A stretch of 64,000 nt of DNA, from assembly GCA_905182035.1 (NCBI GenBank), contig CAJIZL010000001.1, positions 80,964-144,963 of the forward strand. The letters run 5' to 3'. Numbering within the stretch: position 1 is the first letter of the stretch; each line of letters begins with the position of its first letter. The notes beneath the pieces were generated by a model. It saw nothing but the letters and a program-made list of their open reading frames with translations. It ran no database searches and was not told the DNA's origin. Positions 1 through 9,686 of the stretch are shown here, piece by piece. The position numbers were made by a program, and so were the translations under genes. This DNA is from Oceanospirillaceae bacterium ASP10-02a (lineage in GTDB: Bacteria > Pseudomonadota > Gammaproteobacteria > Pseudomonadales > Balneatricaceae).

Positions 1-63
1 ATTGCTCCCACTAAGTTAAACCCTTAATCTAAGTAAACAGATTTACATTTGGAAACTGAGGGT

Positions 64-128
64 GGGTTACATAAACTATAACCCTACTAATAATAAAACT
101 TAAAGATATAGCAATGCTATCTTTTTGG
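64..128 (+). promoter_or_regulatory. Two hairpins in the SMR exporter leader
   Basis: A 6-bp stem (GGGTTA at 64-69 with TAACCC at 79-84) is followed by a second hairpin at 102-124 (AAAGATA...TATCTTT with inner GC pairs) that runs into a T tract. The second looks like a weak intrinsic terminator, so premature termination before the exporter gene is possible. I do not see the ACGR loops or conserved cores of the known guanidine riboswitches. The function is inference. Confidence 0.3.
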
Positions 129-184
129 GTCACTGCTGTATAAGTCAAAAAATATCTCTTTGCAGAAAAAATTGGAGGGGAAAT

Positions 185-505
185 ATGGCCTGGATAATAC
201 TCGTATTGGCCAGTTTGTTCGAAATTGGATTTGCTGTTGGACTGAAATATACAGATGGATTTACTAAGCTTTGGCCATCTATTTTTACATTAACGTCTAT
301 GACTATAAGTGTTGTGTTAATTTCGATTGCGCTTCGCGATATCCCACTAGGTACAGGTTATGCTGTCTGGGTGGGACTTGGCACAATCGGTGCCGTAGTT
401 TTTGGTATTGTCTTTTATGCTGAACAAACAAACTTAGCGCGTATTCTCTGTTTAGTGATGGTTATAGCAGGGATAATCGGCTTACAACTGTCTAACTCAG
501 ACTAA
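185..505 (+). CDS. SMR-family small exporter, SugE/Gdx-like
   Basis: This 106-residue inner-membrane protein has four hydrophobic helices, the length expected for small multidrug resistance transporters, which work as dual-topology dimers driven by proton exchange. Glu13 in the first helix is the conserved proton- and cation-binding residue. The segments around FEIGFAVGLKY and IPLGTGYAVW resemble the SugE/Gdx branch, known to export guanidinium, rather than the EmrE branch. I chose ATG 185 because GGAGGGG lies just upstream and the family starts here; a longer frame from 125 has no such signal. Substrate is inferred from the family. Confidence 0.85.
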   Translation: MAWIILVLASLFEIGFAVGLKYTDGFTKLWPSIFTLTSMTISVVLISIALRDIPLGTGYAVWVGLGTIGAVVFGIVFYAEQTNLARILCLVMVIAGIIGLQLSNSD

Positions 506-561
506 CGCTGTGCGTTTAACAAACCACAATGCGCTAGAATTTGATTCAAACTTAATGTGCC

Positions 562-583
562 GCCAGCGAAGCTGAGGCTTTTT
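562..583 (+). terminator. Probable intrinsic terminator of the SMR gene
   Basis: GCCAGC (562-567) pairs with GCT and GGC (571-578) around a GAA loop with a two-base bulge, followed by five T residues. It sits 57 bases after the SMR stop codon and before the ribosome-binding site of the next gene. Confidence 0.5.
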
Positions 584-609
584 GGTCTAGGTTAATGGAG
601 TGCTTTAAC

Positions 610-1266
610 ATGTGTGGTCGCCTCAATGTATCTGATAATCCTTATGTTCAGGCACTAATGAAGGACCTTGGTATGCCCATCTTTCCTGAATTTCAGCCAC
701 GATGGAACATAGCACCTGGAACATTAATCAATGTGATCACTCAAAAACAAACCACGACGGTGCGCTGGGGTATCAACTTCAATGGCTTTTCCCACCCTAA
801 CTCTCGTACTAGTACAATTATAAAACGACCAGACCTTCGAGACTGGCTCGCCCGTTATAAATGCCTGGTGCCGGTAAATGGGTTTTATGAATGGCCTGAT
901 GCTAATCTATACCCTCAATGGCGCGGGCGTGACACTCGATTTCACATATCAACACCCCAAGGCGCAATGTTCTTGGCAGCATTTGCTAAACCCTCCGATA
1001 CAGGCTGGCAGGCAAATATCATCACCACTGACCCTACTGCAGAAATTGCAGAGTTTCATCATCGATCACCCGTAATATTGAACCCTAGCCAGGCTATTGA
1101 ATGGTTAAAGCACTCCGACTCTCAGCCACTGCTAGACATGTGCCTGCCATACACAGGAGAATTGAAATTGTATGAATGCTCATCATTTGTCGATGACGCG
1201 AGGCATGAAGGTGCCCAATGTGTAGCCCCAGCAGGTGAGTATGCAGATCAGATCAGCTTGCTATAA
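610..1266 (+). CDS. SRAP-domain abasic-site-processing protein (HMCES/YedK family)
   Basis: SRAP proteins protect abasic sites in single-stranded DNA by forming a covalent link through Cys2 after removal of the initiator Met. Starting at ATG 610 gives the diagnostic MCGRLN terminus, with a GGAG motif at suitable distance, so an upstream in-frame ATG at 595 is rejected. Asn33 (NIAPG), Glu94 (GFYEW) and the His150/His151 pair before RSPVIL match the positions of the family's catalytic Asn, Glu and His. The 218-residue length is normal. It lies alone between two terminators. Confidence 0.9.
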   Translation: MCGRLNVSDNPYVQALMKDLGMPIFPEFQPRWNIAPGTLINVITQKQTTTVRWGINFNGFSHPNSRTSTIIKRPDLRDWLARYKCLVPVNGFYEWPDANLYPQWRGRDTRFHISTPQGAMFLAAFAKPSDTGWQANIITTDPTAEIAEFHHRSPVILNPSQAIEWLKHSDSQPLLDMCLPYTGELKLYECSSFVDDARHEGAQCVAPAGEYADQISLL

Positions 1267-1332
1267 AAGGCAAAAAGTGTAGCTATCGAAAAGACATATG
1301 CTACCCATGCGCTACCACAGGCTATTACAAAC

Positions 1333-1372
1333 AAAAACAGCCACAATACGTTAACCGTAAGTAGCTGTTTTT
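1333..1372. terminator. Bidirectional terminator between the SRAP gene and tRNA-Val
   Basis: AAAAACAGC at 1333-1341 pairs perfectly with GCTGTTTTT at 1364-1372, with further pairing inside (TACG/CGTA). A-rich and T-rich flanks on both sides make it usable by the plus-strand SRAP gene and by the minus-strand tRNA transcript. Confidence 0.75.
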
Positions 1373-1383
1373 ATAAAATTATA

Positions 1384-1460
1384 TGGTAGGACTAGGCGAA
1401 TTCGAATCGCCGACCTCATCCATGTCAAGGATGCGCTCTAACCAACTGAGCTATAGTCCT
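1384..1460 (-). tRNA. tRNA-Val (anticodon GAC)
   Basis: The minus strand folds into a full cloverleaf with an encoded 3' CCA. The acceptor stem is AGGACTA/TAGTCCT, the D arm has GCTCAGTTGGTTAGAGC, the anticodon loop TTGACAT sits between CATCC and GGATG, and the T arm is GGCGA-TTCGAAT-TCGCC. Anticodon GAC reads GUC valine codons. The first pair is A1-U72, less common than G1-C72. It lies just downstream of uvrB but has its own promoter. Confidence 0.95.
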
Positions 1461-1478
1461 AGAAAGTCTAGAGCGCGA

Positions 1479-1507
1479 ATAATACGGAGTTTAGGCCTTG
1501 ATTTCAA
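1479..1507 (-). promoter_or_regulatory. Sigma-70 promoter for tRNA-Val
   Basis: Read on the minus strand, TTGAAA (1502-1507) and TATTAT (1479-1484) are separated by exactly 17 bases and followed by a GC-rich discriminator (CGCGC), as is typical of stable-RNA promoters under stringent control. The expected start leaves a leader of about ten bases before the tRNA. Confidence 0.7.
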
Positions 1508-1532
1508 GCGGTTTTCCCGTATTACTCGCCAT

Positions 1533-3560
1533 TTAACGACTCATGAACTGACCTTTGAGTTGATGTAACTGATCACGATAACGTCCTGCTTGTTCAAACT
1601 TCAAGTTCTTCGAGGCTTCGTACATAGCATCCTCTGTTTTATTGATGAGTTTAGACAGCTGCTTACTGTTGAGTTGGCTACTGTCAGTAGTATAATCAAG
1701 CTTGTCTTCAGCCACTTTTTTACCCGACCTGCCATCTCTATTTTTTCCAGAACCCGGTGTATAAGCACCTTCCATTATATCTTGCACCGACTTAATTACA
1801 CCTTTAGGTACAATATTATTAATCCTATTGTGCTCAATTTGCTTTGCTCGACGACGATCCGTTTCATCCATAGCTCTTTGCATAGAGCCGGTAATCTTCT
1901 CAGCATACAGAATAGCCCTACCGTTCAAGTTTCGTGCAGCTCGACCTATGGTTTGAATGAGAGAACGTTCTGACCGCAAGAAGCCTTCTTTGTCTGCATC
2001 TAAGATAGCCACAAGAGAAACTTCGGGCATGTCTAAACCTTCTCTCAGTAGGTTGATCCCTACCAAAACGTCAAATTCACCAAGGCGTAAATCACGAATA
2101 ATTTCCACCCGTTCTACGGTATCAATATCCGAGTGTAAATAGCGCACTCTAACACCGTGCTCGTGGAGATAGTCTGTTAAATCTTCAGCCATACGCTTAG
2201 TTAATACGATGGCCAACACTCGTTCGTCTTTAGCCGCACGAATACTAATTTCTGACATCAGGTCATCTACTTGGCTCGTCGCTGGACGTATTTCAATCTC
2301 TGGATCAACCAAGCCCGTTGGTCTAACTACTTGCTCTACTACTCTGTCCGTATGATCTTGTTCATAAACACTCGGTGTTGCTGATACAAATATCTTTTGC
2401 GGTGCTATGTCTTCCCATTCTTCAAATTTCATAGGTCGGTTATCTAGCGCTGTAGGCAATCTAAAGCCATATTGCACCAGTGTTTCTTTACGGGATCGGT
2501 CGCCTTTGTACATGGCACCTAATTGTGGCACGCTGACATGGGATTCATCCATTATTAACAGAGCATCTGCCGGTAAATAATCGAATAACGTTGGTGGGGG
2601 TTCGCCAGGTTTACGTCCAGACAGGTAATGGGAGTAATTTTCTATGCCTGAGCAAAAGCCTAGTTCACGAATCATTTCTATATCGTAACGGGTACGCTGT
2701 TCTAAACGCTGTTCTTCCACTAACTTGTTGTGGTTGCGAAAGTACTCCAAACGATCTTTGAGTTCAATTTCAATTTCGTCTATGGCTGCCAACAAGGTTT
2801 CCCTTGGCGTTACGTAGTGGGTTTTAGGGTACACCGTTAGCCGCGGCACTTTACGTAATACTTGACCGGTGAGCGGGTCAAAGTAGCTTAGCCGCTCAAT
2901 CTCATCATCGAATAATTCTATACGTACAGCTTCTTCGTCAGATTCTGCTGGAAATATATCAATAACATCACCACGTACACGATAAGTGGCGCGATGAAAA
3001 TCTAGGTCGTTTCGTTTGTACTGCAATTCCGCAAGGCGCCTGACAAGGTCGCGCTGCTCCCACTTATCACCGCGATTGAGGTGCAATACCATCTTATGGT
3101 AAGACTCTGGATCACCCAAACCATAAATGGCAGAAACAGTGGCCACAATAATAGTATCGGGGCGCTCTAACAGCGCTTTAGTAGCCGACAGACGCATTTG
3201 CTCTATATGTTCGTTGATGGATGAATCTTTATCAATAAAGGTATCCGAGGCTGGCACGTAGGCTTCTGGCTGATAATAATCATAATAAGATACGAAGTAT
3301 TCTACGGAGTTATTAGGGAAGAACTCCTTAAATTCGCCGTATAGTTGGGCCGCCAAGGTTTTGTTATGGGCCATAACAATGGTTGGCCGCTGTACCTTAT
3401 TGATCACTTGGGCGATGGTGTAGGTTTTACCCGAACCCGTTACGCCGAGTAATGTTTGAGCAGCTAAACCAGCATCTATACCCTCTAGCAACTCTTTGAT
3501 GGCTGTGGGCTGATCACCAGCAGGCTCAAACTTCGATTTTAATTCAAATTGAGGATTCAT
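1533..3560 (-). CDS. uvrB: UvrABC system protein B
   Basis: UvrB is the damage-verifying helicase-like subunit of nucleotide excision repair, loaded by UvrA and then binding UvrC. The 675-residue product is full length. Walker A (GVTGSGKT) is at residues 39-46, the tyrosine-rich beta-hairpin that inserts between DNA strands ([13 protein letters not shown]) at about 91-103, a DESH helicase box near the middle, and the C-terminal UVR coiled-coil over about the last 40 residues. It is divergent from the aminotransferase gene with 77 bases between them. I see no convincing LexA box there. Confidence 0.97.
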   Translation of the reverse strand: MNPQFELKSKFEPAGDQPTAIKELLEGIDAGLAAQTLLGVTGSGKTYTIAQVINKVQRPTIVMAHNKTLAAQLYGEFKEFFPNNSVEYFVSYYDYYQPEAYVPASDTFIDKDSSINEHIEQMRLSATKALLERPDTIIVATVSAIYGLGDPESYHKMVLHLNRGDKWEQRDLVRRLAELQYKRNDLDFHRATYRVRGDVIDIFPAESDEEAVRIELFDDEIERLSYFDPLTGQVLRKVPRLTVYPKTHYVTPRETLLAAIDEIEIELKDRLEYFRNHNKLVEEQRLEQRTRYDIEMIRELGFCSGIENYSHYLSGRKPGEPPPTLFDYLPADALLIMDESHVSVPQLGAMYKGDRSRKETLVQYGFRLPTALDNRPMKFEEWEDIAPQKIFVSATPSVYEQDHTDRVVEQVVRPTGLVDPEIEIRPATSQVDDLMSEISIRAAKDERVLAIVLTKRMAEDLTDYLHEHGVRVRYLHSDIDTVERVEIIRDLRLGEFDVLVGINLLREGLDMPEVSLVAILDADKEGFLRSERSLIQTIGRAARNLNGRAILYAEKITGSMQRAMDETDRRRAKQIEHNRINNIVPKGVIKSVQDIMEGAYTPGSGKNRDGRSGKKVAEDKLDYTTDSSQLNSKQLSKLINKTEDAMYEASKNLKFEQAGRYRDQLHQLKGQFMSR

Positions 3561-3637
3561 TATTTACTTCATTTGGATTCATTATGTAGGGTCCAGCGTG
3601 ATACCCTATCCAGCAAACACAACAGTATAACGGAGTT

Positions 3638-4828
3638 ATGCCAGTGACGTGGCCTCTTTCGCAACGAATACAATCTTTTAAGCCTTCTGCTACCGTAAGC
3701 ATTAGTAACCTTGCATCAGAAATGAAAGTCGACGGTGAAGATGTCATCAATCTAGCCGTAGGTGAACCAGATTTTGACACCCCTAGCCACGTCATCGGAG
3801 CTGCAATTACGGCTATGCAAGCGGGCCAAACTCGCTATACCCATGTGGCTGGCACCTTAACACTGCGCCAAGCAGTGTGTGATAAGTACCAAAGGGACAA
3901 CCAGCTTAGCTACCAGGCCAACCAAGTACTGGTGAGCAACGGTGCTAAACAGAATATCTACAACCTTACAGTTGCCTTACTAGATACTGGGGACCAAGTG
4001 ATTATCCCTGCACCTTACTGGGTGTCCTATTACGCCATGGTGACCATGGCTGGAGCCGAATGTGTCATTATTCCTTGCCCAGCGTCTCAAGCTTTTAAAC
4101 TCACAGCTGCACAATTATCAGCTGCCATCACGCCTACTACCAAACTGTTAATGCTCAATAGTCCAAGCAACCCTAGCGGCCAAGCCTATAACGGCGCCGA
4201 ATTGATGGCCATTGGCGAAGTGCTGCGCTTACACCCACAAGTTATCATTTTAAGTGACGACATATACGAACACATCTATTGGGGCCAAGAACCTTTGGTT
4301 AACCTGCTGAATGTATGCCCAGACTTAGCTAACCGCTGCGTGTTAGTGAATGGTGTATCTAAAGCCTATGCCATGACTGGCTGGCGGATCGGTTATGCCG
4401 TTGGTCCAGAACTCATTATCGCTGCCATGACCAATGTGCAGGTAGAGTCAAGCTCATGCGCAAGCAGTATTAGCCAAGCCGCTGCAGAAGCCGCCTTAAA
4501 TGGCCCACAGCACTTGTTAAAGCCAATGGTCAGCGCTTATCAACAAAGGCACGATTATGTTGTTGAGCAGCTTAATATGATGTCAGGACTTGAGGCATTG
4601 CCTAGCCAAGGGACCTTTTATAGTTTTGTAAATTGCAGTGCAGCGATAGCCCAGTTGAGCTATGAAGATGATGTGAAACTTTTAGAAGGCATACTCACTA
4701 GCACCGGCGTGGCATTAGTGCCAGGCAGTGCTTTTGGCTTGCCCAACCACTTTCGTCTTTCCTATGCCACAGACATGGCAATCTTGCAGCAAGCCTGTGA
4801 GCGGTTAAGGCACTTCTTTAACCGTTAG
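3638..4828 (+). CDS. Class I/II pyridoxal-phosphate aminotransferase (aspartate-type)
   Basis: This fold-type I transaminase is closest to the I-gamma aspartate/prephenate aminotransferases. Visible are the N-terminal INLAVGEPDFDTP substrate loop, Asn178 in SPSNPSG, Asp207/Tyr210 that hold the cofactor, Lys242 in VSKAYAMTGWRIGY as the Schiff-base lysine, and the C-terminal FRLSYA arginine that binds the carboxylate. Length (396) is normal. The GGAG motif is only two bases from the ATG but eight from a GTG at 3644, so the real start may be that GTG. Next to uvrB, as in pseudomonads. The exact amino donor is inferred. Confidence 0.88.
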   Translation: MPVTWPLSQRIQSFKPSATVSISNLASEMKVDGEDVINLAVGEPDFDTPSHVIGAAITAMQAGQTRYTHVAGTLTLRQAVCDKYQRDNQLSYQANQVLVSNGAKQNIYNLTVALLDTGDQVIIPAPYWVSYYAMVTMAGAECVIIPCPASQAFKLTAAQLSAAITPTTKLLMLNSPSNPSGQAYNGAELMAIGEVLRLHPQVIILSDDIYEHIYWGQEPLVNLLNVCPDLANRCVLVNGVSKAYAMTGWRIGYAVGPELIIAAMTNVQVESSSCASSISQAAAEAALNGPQHLLKPMVSAYQQRHDYVVEQLNMMSGLEALPSQGTFYSFVNCSAAIAQLSYEDDVKLLEGILTSTGVALVPGSAFGLPNHFRLSYATDMAILQQACERLRHFFNR

Positions 4829-6623
4829 TTGTCTGCTGCATATGCCACAACCTAGCATAGTGGCCACCTTGGGTGAGTAACTCTTGATGGCTGCCCTGCT
4901 CCACTAGTTCACCATTATCTACCACCAAAATTCGATCTGCATCGACAATAGTGGACAACCTATGGGCAATGACTATAGTCGTTTTGTTAGCAGATATGTC
5001 CGCCAAGGCTTTAAGAATACTGCGTTCAGATTCTGAATCCAGGGCCGAAGTCGCCTCATCGAATAGCAATATAGATGGGTTCTTTAGTAACACTCTAGCG
5101 ATAGCAATACGTTGTTTTTCACCGCCAGATACCTTTAAACCACGTTCACCAACGATGGTTTCTACACCATCTGGAATCGACTCCACAAAAGTCCGTAGCG
5201 AAGCCATATCGATGGCTTTCCAAATGGCTTCATCGCTGGCTTCTGTGCATCCATAAGCAACGTTGTTCCAGATAGTATCATTAAATAAAACGGTATCTTG
5301 GGGCACCACGCCTATGGCTTGTCTTAGGCTGAGCTGTTGGACATCTCGCAAATCTTGACCATCGATACGAATGGCTCCAGCATTAATGTCATAAAAACGG
5401 AACAGCAAGCGTCCAATGGTAGACTTACCAGAACCACTGGGGCCTACAATCGCCACTTTCTCACCAGGAGCTACGCTAAAACTGAGTTGTTTTAGAATTT
5501 GCCGTTGGTTTTGGTAACTAAATTCAACCTGCTCAAACTCTATCGCTGCGTGCTCAACTTTTATGATCGGCGCTTCAGCTTTATCTTGCACTGTTGACTG
5601 GCGTTTTAATAAACCAAACATATTCTCTATATCAGAAAGTGCGCGACGTATCTCACGATAAATAAACCCCAAGGCATTCAATGGCACAAACAACTGCAAC
5701 AAATACAGGTTTACCATTACCAAATCACCAATAGTCATAGTTTTTTCAGCCACGCCTTTAGCCGCCAGGTACATTAAGCACGTCACACCTAAGCCAATAA
5801 TTAACGCTTGCCCGGAGTTAAGCAGCGCTAGGGATAAACGATTATCTACCCGAGCCTGTTCCCAAGCCTGTAAATTGCCATTGTATTGTTTAGCTTCAAA
5901 GGCCTCATTATTGAAATACTTCACCGTTTCGTAGTTTAACAAGCTATCTACAGCACGGGTGCTGGACTTACTGTCTAGGCGGTTAGCTTCCTTCACAAAG
6001 CGTGTACGCCATTCTGTGGTCTTAATACTAAATACAACATAAACCACTACGCAGACTAAAGTCACGGCAGAAAACCAAACATCAAAGGCAAACAACAAGA
6101 TGAGCATAACGCCAATTAGTTCAAGAATGGTGGGTAAAATGTTAAACACCATAAAGCGCATCATAAAGTTGATGCCATTAGTGCCACGGTCGATGTCACG
6201 GGAGATGCCGCCAGTTTGGCGGCTAAGGTGAAAATCAAGTTCAAGTTGGTGCAAGTGAGCGAAGACTTCTAAGCCCACTTTACGCATAGCGCTTTCGGTA
6301 ACTCGGCTAAACACTGCATCACGAAGCTCACCCAAAAATACAGAACCAAAGCGCAGGCCTCCGTAAAGAAGTACAAAACTTAAGGGGATCACCAATAGCT
6401 GTTCTGGACTGCCACCATCTAAGGCATCCACAATATGTTTGAATGTCCAGGGAATGACGAAGGCGACGCCTTTCGCGCCTACTAACAAGGCCATTGCAAT
6501 GATCACCCGTGCCTTATGGATCATAAGATAGGGCCACAAGGTTTTTAGAAGAACTATTAACTCAAGCTCTTTTAAATCCTTAATTTCTTGCTGACCATAG
6601 CCTTGTTGAGCGCTGCTTTTCAA
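4818..6623 (-). CDS. Atm1/HMT1-type ABC exporter, fused membrane and ATPase domains
   Basis: A half-transporter with six membrane helices (about residues 30-330) and a C-terminal ATPase. Walker A GPSGSGKS is at 394-401, Q-loop at 442, signature VSGGEKQR at 498-505 and Walker B ILLFDEA at 518-524. The segment [10 protein letters not shown] (231-240) and the following helix match the Atm1/ABCB7 group, which exports glutathione-linked sulfur or metal compounds. The 3' end overlaps the convergent aminotransferase by 11 bases. The start is TTG, whose last bases are shared with the TGA of ridA (TTGA), pointing to translational coupling. The next ATG is 33 codons downstream and would cut into the first helix. 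Confidence 0.85.
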   Translation of the reverse strand: MKSSAQQGYGQQEIKDLKELELIVLLKTLWPYLMIHKARVIIAMALLVGAKGVAFVIPWTFKHIVDALDGGSPEQLLVIPLSFVLLYGGLRFGSVFLGELRDAVFSRVTESAMRKVGLEVFAHLHQLELDFHLSRQTGGISRDIDRGTNGINFMMRFMVFNILPTILELIGVMLILLFAFDVWFSAVTLVCVVVYVVFSIKTTEWRTRFVKEANRLDSKSSTRAVDSLLNYETVKYFNNEAFEAKQYNGNLQAWEQARVDNRLSLALLNSGQALIIGLGVTCLMYLAAKGVAEKTMTIGDLVMVNLYLLQLFVPLNALGFIYREIRRALSDIENMFGLLKRQSTVQDKAEAPIIKVEHAAIEFEQVEFSYQNQRQILKQLSFSVAPGEKVAIVGPSGSGKSTIGRLLFRFYDINAGAIRIDGQDLRDVQQLSLRQAIGVVPQDTVLFNDTIWNNVAYGCTEASDEAIWKAIDMASLRTFVESIPDGVETIVGERGLKVSGGEKQRIAIARVLLKNPSILLFDEATSALDSESERSILKALADISANKTTIVIAHRLSTIVDADRILVVDNGELVEQGSHQELLTQGGHYARLWHMQQTTNG

Positions 6624-7006
6624 GAGTCTAAATGTAAAATAGCTTCGATTTCTACTTGCACGCCTTTTGGTAATGCGTTTACACCAACAGCAGCACGAGC
6701 TGGATATGGTTGGTCAAAATAAGTGGCCATGATCTCGTTTATAGTGGGGAAGTTGGCAAGATCAGTCATAGAGATGTTCAATTTAACAGCATCCGCTAAG
6801 GAGCCGCCACTTGCTTCAGCCACTGCCTTTAAGTTTTCAAACACCTGCTTGGCTTGGACTGCAAAGTCGTCACTAACTACTAACATAGTTTCTGGAACAA
6901 GAGGAATCTGCCCAGAAATATAAACCGTATTGCCTACCTTAACAGCTTGAGAATAAGTACCAATGGCCGCTGGGGCTTTGCCTGTTGAAATAATGGTCTT
7001 TGCCAT
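6620..7006 (-). CDS. ridA: RidA-family 2-iminobutanoate/2-iminopropanoate deaminase
   Basis: RidA hydrolyses reactive enamine/imine intermediates released by PLP dehydratases such as threonine dehydratase. The 128-residue protein has the family signature with Arg104 (YPARAAVGV), which binds the substrate carboxylate, and Glu120 (VQVEIEA), which activates water. I start at ATG 7006, where the family begins ([12 protein letters not shown]) and AAGGTG lies nine bases upstream; an in-frame extension to 7060 lacks similarity. It heads a two-gene unit with the ABC exporter. Confidence 0.92.
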   Translation of the reverse strand: MAKTIISTGKAPAAIGTYSQAVKVGNTVYISGQIPLVPETMLVVSDDFAVQAKQVFENLKAVAEASGGSLADAVKLNISMTDLANFPTINEIMATYFDQPYPARAAVGVNALPKGVQVEIEAILHLDS

Positions 7007-7117
7007 GGGAAGTGCACCTTTATGATGAATGAGATAATTAAATGAATGATAGCAGGCCAAGACTCACAATGGCCACACTAGAATACAAGAAAAGCGACAA
7101 CACGAAACTACTATAGC

Positions 7118-7843
7118 TTATGACCAGAGGGCAACAAGGTCAGCAATGGAGTCCAACACCAAATCGGCTTCAGGTTCTAATTCAAGCCTAGTACTAGTGC
7201 CCGTAAGCACCCCCACGTTAAAACCCGCTGCAGCACTTTGGCCCATGTGTAAATCATGGGTATTATCACCTACCACCATGACTTGCTCAGGCCTTAACCC
7301 GGTCTGCTGGCAAAAACCTAACACCATACCTGGGCCAGGTTTGCTGCCAAAACCAGAATCATAACCTACGGCATAGTCAAACAAGTGCATACATCCAAAG
7401 CCACCAAGGGTGGCTTCAATTCCTGCTTCACAGTCCATCGTAGCCACACCAAGAACTAATCCTAGATCCGCTAAATTCTTTAAGCTTGGTGTGAGATCTT
7501 TAACAGCTATGCTGTCACCATAGTCAGATACTACAAACATTTTATTCAACAATGCTTCCACCTGATCAGCGGGTTTATTTGCTAGCGGTGCCCACACTAA
7601 ACTAATATCTCGATTATTACCCGCCGCTAAAATAGAACCTCCTAGCACGCGATTTTCATCAGTGTCGTAGCCCGTTGCTTGCAACATAGTCAACGCGAGA
7701 GTTTGGTCTCCATCAGCTACAGCAATGACTGCGGCAAGTGCTCTGGGTGTCCATGTAGCGTGAAAATCTAATAGAGTTCCGTCTTTATCAAATACGATGC
7801 CTTTGATCTTGTTAGCATTAAATGGGCGTTTTACCGTGCTCAC
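7118..7843 (-). CDS. HAD-family phosphatase (phosphoglycolate-phosphatase-like)
   Basis: Motif I is FDKDGTLL with the nucleophile Asp19 and general acid Asp21; motif IV is GDNTHD near the C terminus, and a helical cap lies between them. This is the layout of HAD phosphatases acting on small phosphorylated metabolites. GTG is the start codon and its first base is the last base of the upstream gene's TAG, so the two are co-translated. The pairing with a Na/Pi transporter-like gene is suggestive of phosphate metabolism, but the substrate is unknown. Confidence 0.8.
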   Translation of the reverse strand: MSTVKRPFNANKIKGIVFDKDGTLLDFHATWTPRALAAVIAVADGDQTLALTMLQATGYDTDENRVLGGSILAAGNNRDISLVWAPLANKPADQVEALLNKMFVVSDYGDSIAVKDLTPSLKNLADLGLVLGVATMDCEAGIEATLGGFGCMHLFDYAVGYDSGFGSKPGPGMVLGFCQQTGLRPEQVMVVGDNTHDLHMGQSAAAGFNVGVLTGTSTRLELEPEADLVLDSIADLVALWS

Positions 7844-9492
7844 TAGCGCTTAACCTCTACATTACTTTCCACCACGTCACTCTCCGTAATCGGCTGAGGT
7901 TCGCTATAGCCCCGCCAACGACTAGTTCTCAGTTCACCTTCACGATTAAGTACAGGATATGCAATGGCGGTAAAATGTGAGTGAAGGCGTTTAATGTCAC
8001 GCATCAAATCAGTAAATAAAGAGTGGGCCACAGGGTTAGCCTTATCAGCCTGCATGGTCCGGTGTTGCTGTCCATCTAAATACTTTTGATGATTGGTATT
8101 AAACTCATGTTTGGCCTGTATAAGCCCACGAGCGCTGCTCACGTCTTCACTCATCATTACTTGAAAAGACATAGGCATCACCTTGAAGATAGTCTTCATG
8201 CTGGCGTCTAGTGCTTCGTTTTCGTATTCGGTAAAATCAATGTGTAAGCTGTTTTTCTTTTTCAGCAACAAGGTCATACTACGTTCTAAGGTATCACCAG
8301 CATGTTCTATATTCGTTATAAATAGTAGTAAATCTTGGCAGCGGTGACGTTCGTCTTCAGTTAAATCCTGACCCCCTAACTCCAACAAGTAGGCATTAAT
8401 TTGTTGGTGGAAATCATCAATAATATCATCACTTTGATGGATTTTTTTCTCCAGCGCATCATAACGTTCAGTCATACCTAAGTGCACCTCACGCAACATG
8501 TCTTCTAACAGTTCACCCATGGTGAGAGTGTCTCGCACGACGTTTGCTAGGGCCGCAGAGGGCGCAGTATCTTGCACATCTTTAAGGTATTTAGGGCTTG
8601 GCAAAGGCGCTAAAGTTTCTCGCGGCAGGCGCGTATCAATCCAACCTGCCAACTTACTCACAATTAACATACCAAAGGCTGCTACAGTGACATTGAATAA
8701 ACAATGCATTAATACCACCTGCCAAGCCGGGTCCACGCTCACATAATTAAGCACAGTGTGGACTTCGGTCACCCATGGCGAAAACGCCATGGCGCCTATA
8801 GTGCGTAAAATTAAGTTGCCTAAGGGTGCCACCCGTTTGGCGTTACTAGACTTGCGAGACAAGTAAACCGGAATACCAGCACTACCGATATTTACACCTA
8901 AAATGAGCAACAGGCCAGATTCAACACCAATCACTCCTGCCCCCACAAGGCCAGCCAATAGCAGCACCATGACTAGGCTCGAATGTAACAAGAAGGTAAG
9001 TAAAGCAGCAAATAATATAGCTAGCCAAGGCTCCGCGACAAGGCTCCGCAGCATTTCGCTGAAGAGTTCAGAACCTTCCAAAGGCACGGCCTGTTGCCGC
9101 AATAAGCCTAATGCCAGCAGCATTAGTCCTAAACCCATGAGCGCTTCGCCGATGCCGTGTTGGCGTTTATCTTTGGCGCGTAATTCCATAAATACACCAA
9201 TAGCCACTAACAAAGGGCTAAGGGCGCTAAGATCGAAGGAAAGAATGAGAGCAACTAAGGTGGTACCAACATCGGCACCTAACAACAGAGCCAATCCAGC
9301 TTCACCTTGCACTCCTAGGGACGCAGCAAGCAAGGCAGACGCTGTACTACTTTGAAGAATAAGAGTGAGCAATACGCCCAGGCCTAGGGCCGACCATACG
9401 CCAGCAAAACGGTCACGAATAAAATAAGTGAGGCGGCCACCAAAGGCTCGTTTCATTCCCTGCTGCACGCGTTTTAAGCCCCAAATAAGCAA
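7843..9492 (-). CDS. Na/Pi cotransporter family protein with PhoU-like C-terminal domain
   Basis: The first ~290 residues hold two related hydrophobic repeats with QSSTASA- and HSSLVM-type motifs of the Na/Pi-cotransporter II family (YjbB-like); residues ~330-480 are a charged helical PhoU-like domain. It probably moves phosphate across the inner membrane, likely as an exporter. The only standard start in the frame is TTG 9492, which lacks about a dozen residues present in YjbB-type proteins. The frame stays open to 9564 and encodes matching hydrophobic residues; an ATC at 9553-9555, five bases after AAGAGG, is the best candidate for a non-standard start. Confidence 0.82.
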   Translation of the reverse strand: MLIWGLKRVQQGMKRAFGGRLTYFIRDRFAGVWSALGLGVLLTLILQSSTASALLAASLGVQGEAGLALLLGADVGTTLVALILSFDLSALSPLLVAIGVFMELRAKDKRQHGIGEALMGLGLMLLALGLLRQQAVPLEGSELFSEMLRSLVAEPWLAILFAALLTFLLHSSLVMVLLLAGLVGAGVIGVESGLLLILGVNIGSAGIPVYLSRKSSNAKRVAPLGNLILRTIGAMAFSPWVTEVHTVLNYVSVDPAWQVVLMHCLFNVTVAAFGMLIVSKLAGWIDTRLPRETLAPLPSPKYLKDVQDTAPSAALANVVRDTLTMGELLEDMLREVHLGMTERYDALEKKIHQSDDIIDDFHQQINAYLLELGGQDLTEDERHRCQDLLLFITNIEHAGDTLERSMTLLLKKKNSLHIDFTEYENEALDASMKTIFKVMPMSFQVMMSEDVSSARGLIQAKHEFNTNHQKYLDGQQHRTMQADKANPVAHSLFTDLMRDIKRLHSHFTAIAYPVLNREGELRTSRWRGYSEPQPITESDVVESNVEVKR

Positions 9493-9686
9493 GGCTACCC
9501 CGCCTGCTAAACCGATGAGCAGTTGGGTAATACTGGTGTCTGATACAGGGTCGATATGCGCCTCTTAATAACTTCAATCTTATCCTTGGCGGGGTTGCAT
9601 TTTAAGTAGCTAGAATGCCACACTGCAAACCACACTATACAATAACACAAGTATTCAAAAATACTAATGATATGGACCTTAGAGTC

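Noticed and set aside
1..184. Guanidine riboswitch of a known class before the SMR gene
   Set aside because: The hairpin loops lack ACGR and I cannot place the conserved cores of classes I, II or III.
1590..2142. Plus-strand open frames inside uvrB
   Set aside because: They are antisense shadows of a clearly conserved gene.
3610..3627. LexA/SOS box upstream of uvrB
   Set aside because: One arm (CTGT) is present on the minus strand, but the other reads CTGG where ACAG is needed.
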